This document shows, piece by piece, positions 54,250 to 63,796 of a stretch of 64,000 nt of DNA. Position 1 is the first letter of the stretch. The number at the start of each line of letters is the position of its first letter. The translations under genes and the position numbers were made by a program. Below the pieces are notes generated by a model. It saw only the letters and a program-made list of their open reading frames with translations, did no database searches and was not told where the DNA came from. The DNA comes from Chryseobacterium sp. H1D6B (GTDB taxonomy: Bacteria > Bacteroidota > Bacteroidia > Flavobacteriales > Weeksellaceae), in assembly GCF_029892445.1 (NCBI RefSeq), contig NZ_JARXVJ010000001.1, forward strand, positions 62,001-126,000, in the 5' to 3' direction.

Positions 54250-54330
54250 ACCTGAATTTAGGTTTTGGCTGAAGCCTTTTTATTTCCCTGTTTAAAGCGG
54301 CTGAAGCACGCTCTTATTGATGAATTAACA
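54250..54330. repeat. Dispersed intergenic repeat fragment
   Basis: GGTTTTGGCTGAAGCC followed by TTTAAAGCGGCTGAAGC resembles a GGCTGAAGCC-rich unit common between Chryseobacterium genes (from general recollection). It lies in the 191-base gap between ureD and the UreH-like gene and may act as a weak internal terminator or RNA end. Confidence 0.4.
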
Positions 54331-54407
54331 CTTATTCTAGTTTTATCTCAATGAAAAATTCAATGTTATAAATCATTTTTCAGGTCTAAATTGGATACGT
54401 TTATATT

Positions 54408-55196
54408 TTATTTTAATGACCAGAGAATTTCCTGGAGGTGGAGAAAAAAGTTGTACATGATTTCTCCGCCGTGTCCTAATGCCCTTACCACAAATCCATT
54501 ATTCTCCATTGCTGATACACCTATTTCCAATTCTTTATGATGGGGTTCTGCATCTCTGATAATATTTTCTATCAGTTCCGTCTTATTTACGTTCTCTTGT
54601 GTACTGTAAAAAATAAGTGTTCCCTGATGAGTATATTCTTCCAGATTCCCGATACTGCTGATGGGAATGAGATCCGGCTGGATAAGTACATTATCTTTGA
54701 TCATCAATTTATTTTCGTGATAAATTTCCATCAGGTTCTGGAAACGTTTTAATTTAAAAACCTCTCCATAATGCTTTCTTCCGCAGGTTATGATCTCACT
54801 GATAATGATCTGGCTGTTTTTTCCGATCTCAATCTTAGCTTTACTCTTAAAGTTTGAATCTTCATGGGGAACCACCGGATGCGGTACATACGCAAAAGAA
54901 GTGTCATCCTGCATCGAAATATTAATTTCCTGCACCGCTTTATCTTTCATATTGAACAGTCTCTGGTACGACTGCGACTGCAGCTGCAATGATGTTCCTT
55001 TTTCCAGAGAAATATTTAAATGATAATGGTCTCCGTCCAGAATTCCGGGCGAAGAACTCATGATCATCTGATAAAGTTTATTATCACTTTTCCGCTGCCC
55101 TACAGAAACTACCCGGAAAGGAAGCGTTACATACAGATCTTTCACATATGATTTCCCTGCTTTGTATCCTGCAGTGATGTTTAAATGACTGTCCAT
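54408..55196 (-). CDS. ureD: Urease accessory protein UreD
   Basis: 262 residues of the UreD fold. It starts DSHLNITAGYKAGKSYVKDL and contains the family patterns YQMIMSSSPGILDGDHYHLN, SFAYVPHPVVPHEDSNFKSK and a C-terminal GFVVRALGHGGEIMYNF. UreD docks on apo-urease and, with UreF and UreG, delivers nickel. Its start is directly adjacent to the stop of ureG (no gap). Confidence 0.93.
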   Translation of the reverse strand: MDSHLNITAGYKAGKSYVKDLYVTLPFRVVSVGQRKSDNKLYQMIMSSSPGILDGDHYHLNISLEKGTSLQLQSQSYQRLFNMKDKAVQEINISMQDDTSFAYVPHPVVPHEDSNFKSKAKIEIGKNSQIIISEIITCGRKHYGEVFKLKRFQNLMEIYHENKLMIKDNVLIQPDLIPISSIGNLEEYTHQGTLIFYSTQENVNKTELIENIIRDAEPHHKELEIGVSAMENNGFVVRALGHGGEIMYNFFLHLQEILWSLK

Positions 55197-55835
55197 TTAT
55201 CTTACAAGATTCGGTTCTTCGCATTCTTCCAGGAGTGCATATTTTTTGATCCAGCCGATCACTTTATCCAGTCCTTCATCGGTTTTAAGATTGGTAAACA
55301 CAAAAGGGCTTCCGTTTCTCATTCTTCTGGCATCTCTTTCCATCACTTCCAGGCTGGCTCCAACGTGAGGCGCAAGATCTATTTTATTGATGATCAAAAG
55401 ATCCGATCTTGTAATACCGGGACCTCCTTTTCTAGGGATTTTTTCACCTTCTGCTACATCAATGATAAAAATACTTACGTCGGCAAGATCCGGACTGAAC
55501 GTTGCGGATAAATTATCACCGCCGCTTTCGATGAGGATCATTTCAATCTCCGGAAAACGTTCTGCCAGCTCATCTACAGCTTCTAAATTCATACTTGCAT
55601 CTTCACGAATCGCAGTGTGCGGGCATCCTCCTGTTTCTACTCCGATAATTCTGTCGTGTGGCAGCAGACTGTTTTTAGCCATAAATTCAGCATCTTCTTT
55701 AGTGTAAATATCATTGGTGATCACTCCAAGATCATATTTTCCGAATAATTTTCTGCTTAAACGCTCTAATAATGCTGTTTTTCCTGAACCTACAGGTCCT
55801 GCTACTCCTATTTTTATATATTTTCTGTTTTCCAT
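55197..55835 (-). CDS. ureG: Urease accessory GTPase UreG
   Basis: 212 residues. P-loop [15 protein letters not shown] near 10-24, the metal motif Cys71-Pro-His73 in [18 protein letters not shown], the ESGGDN switch region and [11 protein letters not shown] for guanine binding. It is the GTP- and nickel-binding chaperone for urease. No His-rich N-terminal tail is present. Confidence 0.97.
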   Translation of the reverse strand: MENRKYIKIGVAGPVGSGKTALLERLSRKLFGKYDLGVITNDIYTKEDAEFMAKNSLLPHDRIIGVETGGCPHTAIREDASMNLEAVDELAERFPEIEMILIESGGDNLSATFSPDLADVSIFIIDVAEGEKIPRKGGPGITRSDLLIINKIDLAPHVGASLEVMERDARRMRNGSPFVFTNLKTDEGLDKVIGWIKKYALLEECEEPNLVR

Positions 55836-55868
55836 TTTTTCTAAATTTTAAATTGATTTGTTGTTAGA

Positions 55869-56567
55869 TCAAGACATGTACAGTCTCGAATATAAATTTT
55901 CATGCTGCATACACCGGATATCAAAAGAGGTATTACAGAGTCCTACTAGATCTCTGTCCAGTTCGATAGTCTCTGCTACTGTTTTTTCCATCACCGAATA
56001 CAGTGAGAACAAAATATCCTGGCCGTCCAGCTGGCCGAGAGGAACTAATTTCACGGCATTGGTGATCATTCCAGCTACAGAGGTGTAATAAAACCCTAAA
56101 AGAGCCTGATATAAAGGAATATCCATCAAGCTTGCGTACATTCCGAATACGATGCAGTAATGAGAATTGGCATCCCGGTTCATAACAGCTTTTTCATAAG
56201 CTTCCATCAGCGGAAAATTCTCTTTTCTTTTAAATATTTTGATCAAACGCAGTCCCAGTTTCTGGCTCGCCTGGCGGACCTCTTTCGGACATTTTAAAGC
56301 ACTGCATTCATTATCCAGCTCCAATAATACCTGCAGGTCTTTCTGCTGTGCTCCTTCATAGGCCAGTTTCACAAAAGCTCCGTCGTTGTATTTAAGATTG
56401 TACTGAAGCATATTCTGCACAAATTCTTCAGCAGTCTGCCTGTTGTGTACAATTTTTTTCTGTACATAAGTTTCAAGTCCATTGGAATGGCTGTATCCTC
56501 CTATCGGCAGTGTAGGATCGGAAAGATGTAACATGCCTGCCAGAAAATTCAAATTCATATTATTCAT
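55869..56567 (-). CDS. ureF: Urease accessory protein UreF
   Basis: 232 residues, all-helical UreF fold. Recognisable by LSDPTLPIGGYSHSNGLETY near the start and by GFYYTSVAGMITNAVKLVPL and GQLDGQDILF later. It bridges UreD and UreG on the urease apoprotein. It overlaps the end of ureE by eight bases. Confidence 0.93.
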   Translation of the reverse strand: MNNMNLNFLAGMLHLSDPTLPIGGYSHSNGLETYVQKKIVHNRQTAEEFVQNMLQYNLKYNDGAFVKLAYEGAQQKDLQVLLELDNECSALKCPKEVRQASQKLGLRLIKIFKRKENFPLMEAYEKAVMNRDANSHYCIVFGMYASLMDIPLYQALLGFYYTSVAGMITNAVKLVPLGQLDGQDILFSLYSVMEKTVAETIELDRDLVGLCNTSFDIRCMQHENLYSRLYMS

Positions 56568-57072
56568 CTTTTGAAGAAGCCATTTTTAATATTTTAGTAA
56601 ATATGGAAGAGCCTAAACTTCCATGTCCGTGGGGTTCCACGTTAGATTTTAGCAGATTAAGCAGTTTCACGGATTGTCTTTCGGGAGCGAATCCGCTTGC
56701 TTCGAGCCATCTGAACATCGGCATTTCAAACGGAAGCATTACTTTATCTTCCTGAATAAAAAGCGGAATATGTTTATTGCCTATTTCATAACATACAGTT
56801 CCCATTTCAAGCATAGAAGAAGGCGCCATTACAATAGCTTCTGTCTCTAAAACATTCACAACAATGAGCTTTTCTTCGTTTTCGAAAAGAATATCACCCT
56901 CTCTTAAGCGCTGTCCTTCTCTCAGAAATTTAATGGCTGCGTCTGCTCCTTCCCGTGTTTTTTTACGCTGAATTCTTTTTGTAGTTTCAAACCATTCCAG
57001 GTCGAGATAATCTATTGATTTTCCAATAACCTGACGGCCGGAAATATTCCCTATCGTTTCATTGATAATCAT
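56560..57072 (-). CDS. ureE: Urease accessory metallochaperone UreE
   Basis: 170 residues. N-terminal peptide-binding domain (DYLDLEWFETTKRIQRKKTR, EGQRLREGDILFENEEKLIV) and metal-binding C-terminal domain (YEIGNKHIPLFIQEDKVMLP, FAPERQSVKLL). The tail has only a short EPHGHG instead of the long His stretch of some UreE proteins, so nickel storage should be limited. It overlaps the preceding membrane-protein gene by four bases. Confidence 0.92.
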   Translation of the reverse strand: MIINETIGNISGRQVIGKSIDYLDLEWFETTKRIQRKKTREGADAAIKFLREGQRLREGDILFENEEKLIVVNVLETEAIVMAPSSMLEMGTVCYEIGNKHIPLFIQEDKVMLPFEMPMFRWLEASGFAPERQSVKLLNLLKSNVEPHGHGSLGSSIFTKILKMASSKDE

Positions 57073-57725
57073 TTGTCGGCTCTTTTTTTGAAATTAAAAT
57101 TCTTAGAAATCCCGACCCCGAAAGTGGAACCGCTTACTCCCGCTACATAATTCTTCGTCCATCCTTCTCCTTTTACTTTTGTCTGCAGCATAGAAAGTTC
57201 AGCAAACTTAAATTTCAGAGCCCATCCTCCGCCTAGGAAAATCGCAAATAAGGGATAAGCCCGGAGCCGGTACCCGTTAAAATTCTCCATTGAAGCAGAA
57301 ACATCAGATAATTTCTGTCCCCATACGTAATGAGCATCGATCTGCCCTATCAGTGCGAAATATTTTCCTAATGAAAATGAAGGGCTGTACCAGACTCCGG
57401 CTTCATTTTGTTTGTAAACCGTGCGGTCATTCACAACGTCTCTTGCAAAGGCATAATTGACCCCTACTGCATCATTATTATTGATAAAATATCCTACCCC
57501 TACAGGCACGCCGGCATTCGCACTGGTTCCTACTGAACTGCTGCTGCTGGAAGGCGTATTGGTTTTAGAATAATCAAAAGAACCGTAGACCATGAACTGT
57601 CCTTTCGGGCCGTCATCGGTGTCTTTAAGCCTCATTCCACCTAGAAACTGTGCATTCATTGAAGCTGAAAAGAGACACATTCCAGCCACAGCCAAAGAAA
57701 AAACTGTTTTATTAAAGTATTTCAT
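57069..57725 (-). CDS. Outer-membrane beta-barrel-like protein embedded in the urease operon
   Basis: 218 residues with a signal peptide (MKYFNKTVFSLAVAGMCLFS, cleaved before Q-F-L-G-G). The strands resemble OmpW/porin-like small barrels of Bacteroidota (GQFMVYGSFDYSKTNT; VPVGVGYFINNNDAVGVNYA; SFSLGKYFALIGQIDAHYVW; VSGSTFGVGISKNFNFKKR). It is locked in the operon between ureC and ureE, overlapping ureE by four bases. No function is known; a role in urea or nickel passage across the outer membrane is an inference from position. Confidence 0.8.
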   Translation of the reverse strand: MKYFNKTVFSLAVAGMCLFSASMNAQFLGGMRLKDTDDGPKGQFMVYGSFDYSKTNTPSSSSSSVGTSANAGVPVGVGYFINNNDAVGVNYAFARDVVNDRTVYKQNEAGVWYSPSFSLGKYFALIGQIDAHYVWGQKLSDVSASMENFNGYRLRAYPLFAIFLGGGWALKFKFAELSMLQTKVKGEGWTKNYVAGVSGSTFGVGISKNFNFKKRADK

Positions 57726-57792
57726 CTGCTATCTTTTTATTTTTTTGAGAAAGGCCCGGCAGAAATTCCGAGCCTTTTAAAAACTCTGACAT

Positions 57793-59514
57793 TTAGAATA
57801 AATAGAACAACTGCGTTAAAGGAAGTTTTTCCGCCGGCTCACATGTAATGTACTCACCGTCTACAGTTACTTTATAGTTTTCAGGATTCACTTCGATCAA
57901 AGGAGTTTTATCATTGTGGATAAGATCTTTTTTAGAAATATTTCTGCAGTTTTTCACGGGAAGGATCATTTTATCCAGTTTATAGGAAGCAACAGCACCA
58001 TTGTCTATTGATATCTGTGAAACAAAAGTAGCGCAGGTACCAAATTTCGCTTTGCCGTGGGCACCAAACATATTTCTGTAGATTACAGGCTGAGGAGTCG
58101 GAATAGAAGCATTAGGGTCTCCCATTTTTGCAGCAACTACAAAACCTCCTTTCAAGATCATTTCTGGTTTTACTCCAAATAAGGCAGGTTTCCAGATCAC
58201 TAAATCAGCTAATTTACCTTCTTCAATAGATCCTACATATTCTGAAATCCCGTGAGCGATTGCCGGGTTTATTGTATATTTTGCAATATATCTTTTCGCA
58301 CGGTAGTTATCATTTTCAGTTCCTTCATCTTCTTTCAATGCTCCTCTCTGCTCCTTCATTTTACTTGCGGTCTGCCAGGTTCTTGTCACCACTTCTCCTG
58401 GTCTTCCCATCGCCTGGGAATCAGAACTCATGATACTGAATACCCCCATATCGTGCAGAATATCTTCCGCAGCAATAGTTTCAGGACGGATACGTGAATC
58501 TGCAAATGCTACATCTTCAGGAATATTTTTACTTAAATGATGGCATACCATCAGCATATCAAGGTGTTCATCAATCGTATTGATGGTGTAAGGGCGTGTA
58601 GGATTGGTAGAAGCCGGAAGTACATTAGGATACATAGCAGCTTTAATGATGTCCGGGGCATGTCCGCCGCCTGCTCCTTCTGTATGGAACGTATGGATCA
58701 CTCTTCCGTTGATCGCTCTCATGGTATCTTCCAAGAATCCTCCTTCATTCAGCGTATCGGTGTGGATCGCCACCTGTACGTCATATTTATCAGCTACTTT
58801 TAATGAAGCATCAATTGTGGCTGTGGTCGCTCCCCAGTCTTCATGAATTTTTACTCCTAAAGCTCCTGCTTCCACTTGTTCTTCGATAGGTTCTTCAGCA
58901 GAACAGTTTCCTTTTCCAAAGAATCCTAAATTCATCGGATATTCTTCTGCCGCTTCAAGCATTTTTTGGATATTGAAACTTCCCGGAGTACAGGTAGTAG
59001 CGTTTGTCCCGTCATTAGGACCTGTTCCGCCGCCGATCATGGTAGTGATTCCGCTGTATAAAGAAGTATCAATCTGCTGCGGACAGATGTAATGAATGTG
59101 GGTGTCAATTCCGCCGGCTGTTACGATATATCCTTTTCCGCCATGGACTTCTGTGGAAGCACCTATGATCATATTGGGAGATACACCGTCCATAGTATCA
59201 GGGTTTCCTGCTTTACCCACTCCTACAATTTTACCGTCTTTAATCCCGATATCTGCTTTTACAATTCCCCAGTGGTCAATGATCGTTGCTCCTGTGATAC
59301 AAAGATCTAAGACGCCCTCATCTCTTTTTGCACTTACATTCTGTCCCATTCCGTCACGGACTGTTTTTCCGCCGCCGAATACTGCTTCATCACCATAATG
59401 GGTGAAATCTTTTTCTATTTCAATAATCAATTCGGTATCTCCAAGGCGGATTCTATCTCCGGCTGTAGGTCCTAATATATTGGCGTATTGTTTTCTGTCT
59501 ACGTTTAAACTCAT
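57793..59514 (-). CDS. ureC: Urease subunit alpha (catalytic)
   Basis: 573 residues. All nickel ligands are present: His139 and His141 (DTHIHY), carbamylated Lys222 (GVKIHEDWG), His251, His277 and Asp365 (SSDSQAMG). The mobile-flap Cys324 and catalytic His325 are in MVCHHL. Hydrolyses urea to ammonia and carbamate in the cytosol. It starts two bases after the ureB stop. Confidence 0.99.
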   Translation of the reverse strand: MSLNVDRKQYANILGPTAGDRIRLGDTELIIEIEKDFTHYGDEAVFGGGKTVRDGMGQNVSAKRDEGVLDLCITGATIIDHWGIVKADIGIKDGKIVGVGKAGNPDTMDGVSPNMIIGASTEVHGGKGYIVTAGGIDTHIHYICPQQIDTSLYSGITTMIGGGTGPNDGTNATTCTPGSFNIQKMLEAAEEYPMNLGFFGKGNCSAEEPIEEQVEAGALGVKIHEDWGATTATIDASLKVADKYDVQVAIHTDTLNEGGFLEDTMRAINGRVIHTFHTEGAGGGHAPDIIKAAMYPNVLPASTNPTRPYTINTIDEHLDMLMVCHHLSKNIPEDVAFADSRIRPETIAAEDILHDMGVFSIMSSDSQAMGRPGEVVTRTWQTASKMKEQRGALKEDEGTENDNYRAKRYIAKYTINPAIAHGISEYVGSIEEGKLADLVIWKPALFGVKPEMILKGGFVVAAKMGDPNASIPTPQPVIYRNMFGAHGKAKFGTCATFVSQISIDNGAVASYKLDKMILPVKNCRNISKKDLIHNDKTPLIEVNPENYKVTVDGEYITCEPAEKLPLTQLFYLF

Positions 59515-59515
59515 C

Positions 59516-59884
59516 TTAGTGATTTTTAAAATTTAACTGTTCAGCTTTAGCAAGACTTTCTTTTTTCTGTTCTTCAGAATCTACCTGTCCGTCCACAAGA
59601 TTGTTAAAGCCCATTGCTTTTTTATTTCCTCCGATCTCTACAAGAACTACTTCTTTCTCTTCTCCCGGTTCAAAACGGACGGCTGTACTTGCAACGATGT
59701 TCAGCCTTTTCCCGAAAGCTTTTCCACGGTCAAAACTCATCGCTTTATTCACTTCAAAAAAATGAAAGTGCGATCCTACCTGAATCGGGCGATCTCCTGT
59801 GTTCACTACTTTTATGGTTACGGTTTCTCTGCCTTCATTGCAGATAATCGTTCCTTCTTTTACAAAAATTTCTCCTGGTATCAT
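59516..59884 (-). CDS. ureB: Urease subunit beta
   Basis: 122 residues, usual length. Contains [20 protein letters not shown] at the start and the conserved [20 protein letters not shown], then [17 protein letters not shown]. Structural subunit of the urease trimer of trimers. 11 bases separate it from ureA. Confidence 0.98.
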   Translation of the reverse strand: MIPGEIFVKEGTIICNEGRETVTIKVVNTGDRPIQVGSHFHFFEVNKAMSFDRGKAFGKRLNIVASTAVRFEPGEEKEVVLVEIGGNKKAMGFNNLVDGQVDSEEQKKESLAKAEQLNFKNH

Positions 59885-59895
59885 GATCGCAGATT

Positions 59896-60198
59896 TTATC
59901 GGATTGGATTATGTACGGTTACAAGCTTGGTTCCGTCTGGAAAAGTAGCTTCGATCTGAACATCGTGGATCATATCGGCAACACCGGGCATCACATCATC
60001 TATAGTAAGGATCTGTGCACCTTCCTGCATCAATTCTGCTACTTTTTTACCGTCTCTGGCACCTTCCAGCAGAAAGTGGCTGATCAGAGCTATGGATTCG
60101 GGATAATTTAGTTTAAGGCCTCTAGCCTTTCTTTTAAGAGCCAGCTCACCAGCCATATACAGCATGAGCTTCTCTGTTTCTCTAGGAGTTAAATGCAT
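59896..60198 (-). CDS. ureA: Urease subunit gamma
   Basis: 100 residues, complete. Starts [20 protein letters not shown] and contains [20 protein letters not shown] and [20 protein letters not shown], all standard for UreA. First gene of the leftward operon ureABC-omp-ureEFGD. A small hairpin lies in its leader. Confidence 0.98.
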   Translation of the reverse strand: MHLTPRETEKLMLYMAGELALKRKARGLKLNYPESIALISHFLLEGARDGKKVAELMQEGAQILTIDDVMPGVADMIHDVQIEATFPDGTKLVTVHNPIR

Positions 60199-60235
60199 AT
60201 TATTTTATTTAAAATTGAACATACGTTGTCCTGTC

Positions 60236-60253
60236 TGCCTTTACAGAAAGGCA
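60236..60253. promoter_or_regulatory. Short perfect hairpin in the urease operon leader
   Basis: TGCCTTT-ACAG-AAAGGCA, 7-bp arms, 38 bases upstream of the ureA start. Could be an operator or an RNA hairpin. No -7 box is obvious around it. Confidence 0.35.
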
Positions 60254-60349
60254 AATGGAAATTTTGATAAAAATTGGAAAATGGAAATGGCTTTTACGGA
60301 TCTGTATCTCAACACAAATCATATAAATCCAGCGGCTAAAAAAAAGAAA

Positions 60350-60718
60350 TTAACAGGCTATCTGTAAAGCATGATATAAGATATATCTTGGCGTAGTAGT
60401 ATAATTGTAATTGTGGACAGCAAGAGGCTGTACATGGAAAGAATATGTATTGAAAAAATAACTGATGTACTCCTGAACGATTACAGAATAGTCAAATTTT
60501 ACTTTTTCAAGGTCTTCAGAATCTGAATCTGAATTATCCTGAATCTCTGATAAGGTATAAAGCTCAGTCTGGCTCTGACGATCTGATTTTTGTAAAAGCT
60601 TATTTTTTGTAAGACTTTCAGATCCCGGCTGAAAATTATTATTTTTATGAGTATACAGACCTGCACACAAAGCCGTGAAGAACAGCAGAAAAGAGAACAG
60701 GACAATTTTATTTTTCAT
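60350..60718 (-). CDS. Small secreted or membrane-anchored protein of unknown function
   Basis: 122 residues from the ATG at 60718 (a GTG two codons earlier also fits). An N-terminal hydrophobic segment (MKNKIVLFSFLLFFTALCAG) acts as signal or anchor. A Ser/Asp/Glu-rich linker (DNSDSDSEDLEKVKF) and a Tyr/His-rich C-terminal part (YISYFFNTYSFHVQPLAVHN) follow. No family recognised. It precedes the urease operon on the same strand with 151 bases between. Confidence 0.6.
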   Translation of the reverse strand: MKNKIVLFSFLLFFTALCAGLYTHKNNNFQPGSESLTKNKLLQKSDRQSQTELYTLSEIQDNSDSDSEDLEKVKFDYSVIVQEYISYFFNTYSFHVQPLAVHNYNYTTTPRYILYHALQIAC

Positions 60719-60979
60719 ACTCACTAATGATGGAGTAAAATTAGAACAATCAAAATCCTTTCCCTATCAAAAAGATCATTTAAAATGTTCAAAATCGTGA
60801 CAAAACGAAATAATTCTGGTTTTTAAATATGTTTAAACCTTTTAATGGAAACCCTTTAATACTGCGCAGCACCTATGACAAATAGATAATTATTTTTTGT
60901 AAATACTTATTTTAATACCTGCTAATTTTAAACTGAAGCTAAAAACTGTAAATGATATTTTCTCGAGAAAAAATGGGTT

Positions 60980-61489
60980 TTAAGAACCGGGAGCAGCAAC
61001 AGGAGACGAGGTATATTCACTGGCTGTCATTTCCATAACCTGTTCGTTTTCATCAAAAGAAACATCAACATATCCCCGTAAAAAACGGGATAATTGAGCC
61101 GTACATTTTTGAGGAGATGAAGTAATGACAAAAGAGTTCTGCCCTTTCTGTACAGTAGTATTTTCATCAGCTTCTTTCATGATTTTATAAGTTCCTTTGA
61201 TAAGGCCTCTGCAGTCTTTCTGATTGATATTGATCTGAAATTTCTTAGCATCAACGAAATATAAAACATCCGGTTTTGCCTTGTCTTTATTGAATGAAAG
61301 CCTCATCTGATCATAATTTTTGAGATCGAAATACCATGCAGACCCTTTCAGTGTATTATTTAAAAGGGGGCCTTCATCAGATGAATATCCTATCTGCTTT
61401 TCTAAAGGAACTTTTTGAGGAATCTCCTTTTTATTCTGTGCAACAACAGCTTGAGAACAACATAAAAGGATAAAGACTATTTTTTTCAT
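60980..61489 (-). CDS. Periplasmic protein of unknown function
   Basis: 169 residues with a signal peptide (MKKIVFILLCCSQAVVAQ). The mature part suggests a small lipocalin-like or beta-barrel fold (LKGSAWYFDLKNYDQMRLSF; DVLYFVDAKKFQININQKDC; RGLIKGTYKIMKE), with two Cys residues that could form a disulfide. No named family identified. Monocistronic and divergent from pruA. Confidence 0.65.
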   Translation of the reverse strand: MKKIVFILLCCSQAVVAQNKKEIPQKVPLEKQIGYSSDEGPLLNNTLKGSAWYFDLKNYDQMRLSFNKDKAKPDVLYFVDAKKFQININQKDCRGLIKGTYKIMKEADENTTVQKGQNSFVITSSPQKCTAQLSRFLRGYVDVSFDENEQVMEMTASEYTSSPVAAPGS

Positions 61490-61558
61490 TTCTAGAGTTT
61501 TAAGGACAAGTCTAATATACTCATTTTATAAAATAATAAAATGAAGTTTTTACAGGAA

Positions 61559-61589
61559 TTGTTCCTTTCAAAATGAAACCGTAAATTTG
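61559..61589 (+). promoter_or_regulatory. Bacteroidota promoter of pruA: TTG-N20-TAAATTTG
   Basis: TTG at 61559-61561 and a perfect -7 box at 61582-61589, 20 bases apart, with 35 bases to the ATG. The best complete -33/-7 pair I found in the window. Confidence 0.7.
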
Positions 61590-61624
61590 TATACTACATA
61601 CTTTAAATAAAAAATAATAAAAAT

Positions 61625-63250
61625 ATGTCCAAAGCAATTTCGCAAGTACCATTTGCAGTAAATGAGCCGGTAAATTCTTATGTTCCGGGTTCTCCAGAAG
61701 TAAAAAGTCTTATCGCTACCTACAGAAAAATGTGGAATGAGAAGATAGAAATCCCAATGGTTATCAATGGAAGAGAAGTAAAAACCGGCGACAAGGTTCA
61801 GCTTCAGTCTCCACAAGACCACCAGCATGATTTCGGTTTCTATCACAGAGGAACAATGCAGCATGTAGATGATGCTATCAACGCAGCTTTAGCAGCTAAA
61901 AAAGAATGGAATGAATTGGGCTGGGAACACCGTGCTGCAATTTTCTTAAAAGCAGCTGACCTTTTAGCTGGACCTTACAGAGATGTAATTAATGCTGCTA
62001 CCATGATCGGGCAGTCTAAAAATGTACACCAGGCTGAAATTGATGCCGCTTGTGAATTTATAGATTTCTTAAGGTTCAACGTAGAATTTATGACGGAAAT
62101 GTATTCTGAGCAGCCTGTTTCTGACGCTGGGATATGGAACCGCGTAGAATACAGACCCCTGGAAGGATTCTGTTTTGCAGTTACCCCTTTCAACTTTACG
62201 GCTATTTCCGGAAACCTGCCTACGTGTATGGCAATGCTTGGAAATGTAGTGGTTTGGAAACCGTCTGACAAGCAGATCTATTCTGCAAAAGTGATCATGG
62301 ATGTTCTTACTGAAGCGGGTCTTCCTGCAGGAGTTATCAATATGATCTTTACAGATGGAAAAGAAACTGCTGAAAAAGTAATGGCCCACCATGATTTTGC
62401 AGGACTTCACTTTACAGGTTCTACAAAAGTTTTCCAGGGAATGTGGAAAATGATCGGAGACAATATTCATAATTACAGAACATATCCAAGAATTGTAGGA
62501 GAAACAGGAGGTAAAGACTTCGTTATCGCCCATCCTTCTGCTAATGTTGAAGCTGTAGCTACTGCTTTGGTAAGAGGTTCTTTTGAATATCAGGGGCAGA
62601 AATGTTCTGCGGCGTCTAGGGCTTATGTTCCTAGATCTATCTGGGATGATGTGAAAAAAGTAATGGAAACTCAGATCAGTTCTATTAAAATAGGTTCTCC
62701 TGAAGATCCTTCTAACTTTGTAAATGCTGTAATCGATAAAAATTCATTCGAAAAATGCAAAGGCTATATCGAAAGAGCTAACAATTCTAATGAAGCACAC
62801 GTGGCAATCGGAGGAACATGCGACGATTCTAAAGGATGGTTTGTAAGCCCTACGGTTATTCTGGCTACGAATCCTCAGTACGAAAGTATGGTAGAAGAAA
62901 TTTTCGGTCCTATCTTAACTGTTTATGTATATGAAGATCAAGACTGGAAAGAAACTTTAAAGTTAGTAGATTCTTCTTCTCCTTATTCTTTAACAGGTTC
63001 TGTATTTGCACAAGACCGTTATGCAGTGAATGAAGCATTTAAAGCTTTAGAAAACGCTTCCGGAAACTTCTATATCAATGATAAGCCTACAGGAGCTGTT
63101 GTAGGACAGCAGCCGTTTGGAGGAGGAAGAGCTTCAGGAACAAATGATAAAGCAGGTTCTAAAATGAACCTTCTAAGATGGACCTCTGTAAGAAGTATCA
63201 AAGAAACTTTTGTTTCTCCTAAAGATTACAAATATCCATATTTAGGGTAA
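61625..63250 (+). CDS. pruA: L-glutamate gamma-semialdehyde (delta-1-pyrroline-5-carboxylate) dehydrogenase
   Basis: 541 residues, the stand-alone eukaryote-like form of this aldehyde dehydrogenase. Catalytic Cys327 is in GQKCSAASRAY, the general base Glu293 in VGETGGKD, the oxyanion region in TPFNFTAISGN and the cofactor loop in HFTGSTKVFQG. It oxidises glutamate semialdehyde to glutamate with NAD in proline and arginine breakdown. Monocistronic with clear promoter and terminator. Confidence 0.96.
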   Translation: MSKAISQVPFAVNEPVNSYVPGSPEVKSLIATYRKMWNEKIEIPMVINGREVKTGDKVQLQSPQDHQHDFGFYHRGTMQHVDDAINAALAAKKEWNELGWEHRAAIFLKAADLLAGPYRDVINAATMIGQSKNVHQAEIDAACEFIDFLRFNVEFMTEMYSEQPVSDAGIWNRVEYRPLEGFCFAVTPFNFTAISGNLPTCMAMLGNVVVWKPSDKQIYSAKVIMDVLTEAGLPAGVINMIFTDGKETAEKVMAHHDFAGLHFTGSTKVFQGMWKMIGDNIHNYRTYPRIVGETGGKDFVIAHPSANVEAVATALVRGSFEYQGQKCSAASRAYVPRSIWDDVKKVMETQISSIKIGSPEDPSNFVNAVIDKNSFEKCKGYIERANNSNEAHVAIGGTCDDSKGWFVSPTVILATNPQYESMVEEIFGPILTVYVYEDQDWKETLKLVDSSSPYSLTGSVFAQDRYAVNEAFKALENASGNFYINDKPTGAVVGQQPFGGGRASGTNDKAGSKMNLLRWTSVRSIKETFVSPKDYKYPYLG

Positions 63251-63300
63251 TTGATAAGCAATGAGCAATCAGTAATAAATAATTGCTGATTATTATATAC

Positions 63301-63333
63301 AAAGCCTCGGATCTTTATTCGGGGCTTTTTCTT
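63301..63333 (+). terminator. Rho-independent terminator of pruA
   Basis: Stem AAAGCC-CG/CG-GGCTTT with one mismatch, loop GATCTTTATT, then a T-run, about 50 bases after the stop. Confidence 0.85.
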
Positions 63334-63448
63334 TGTTTACAGCAACAATTAACAAATATTAGGGTATTTTATTGGTTTTTTGGCAGTTCATAGCCCCTGT
63401 TGGGAATGGTTATTGAACATTCCTGATTACACTAAAATAAAATTTGTT

Positions 63449-63652
63449 ATGAAAAAGTTATTGTTATTAACCCTAGGTTTAGGAATCTTTGCAGTGAGTT
63501 GCGGAACAAAAGAATCGCAGATGTCATCCAGCAAAACAGATTCTACAAAGGTACAGAGTATACCTCCCGAGACAAAAGATACAGTAGTGACAGCAAATCC
63601 TGACAGCCAAAAAATGAAAATGGATTCGGCTGCGGTTCCTGCCACTAAATAA
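63449..63652 (+). CDS. Small lipoprotein
   Basis: 67 residues from the ATG at 63449; an upstream in-frame extension to 63380 would hide the signal and is rejected. The signal MKKLLLLTLGLGIFAVSC ends in a lipobox with Cys18. The rest is a disordered Ser/Thr/Lys/Asp-rich tail (SSSKTDSTKVQSIPPETKDT). Same style as the next gene. Function unknown. Confidence 0.75.
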   Translation: MKKLLLLTLGLGIFAVSCGTKESQMSSSKTDSTKVQSIPPETKDTVVTANPDSQKMKMDSAAVPATK

Positions 63653-63674
63653 AATAATTATCATTAAAAATAGT

Positions 63675-63705
63675 AAATCCACAGATGAAACTTCTGTGGA
63701 TTTTT
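63675..63705 (+). terminator. Rho-independent terminator
   Basis: Perfect 11-bp stem AAATCCACAGA/TCTGTGGATTT, 7-base loop and trailing T residues, 22 bases after the small lipoprotein gene. Confidence 0.9.
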
Positions 63706-63759
63706 AGTTTAATTTTCACAGAATAACAAGTAACCGAATATATAATCTCAATATTTTTA

Positions 63760-63767
63760 TATATTTG
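63760..63767 (+). promoter_or_regulatory. -7 box TATATTTG
   Basis: Perfect TAnnTTTG 29 bases before the ATG of the last gene. No TTG at -33. Confidence 0.45.
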
Positions 63768-63796
63768 ATAAAGAACAAACCAAAATTAGAAATACT

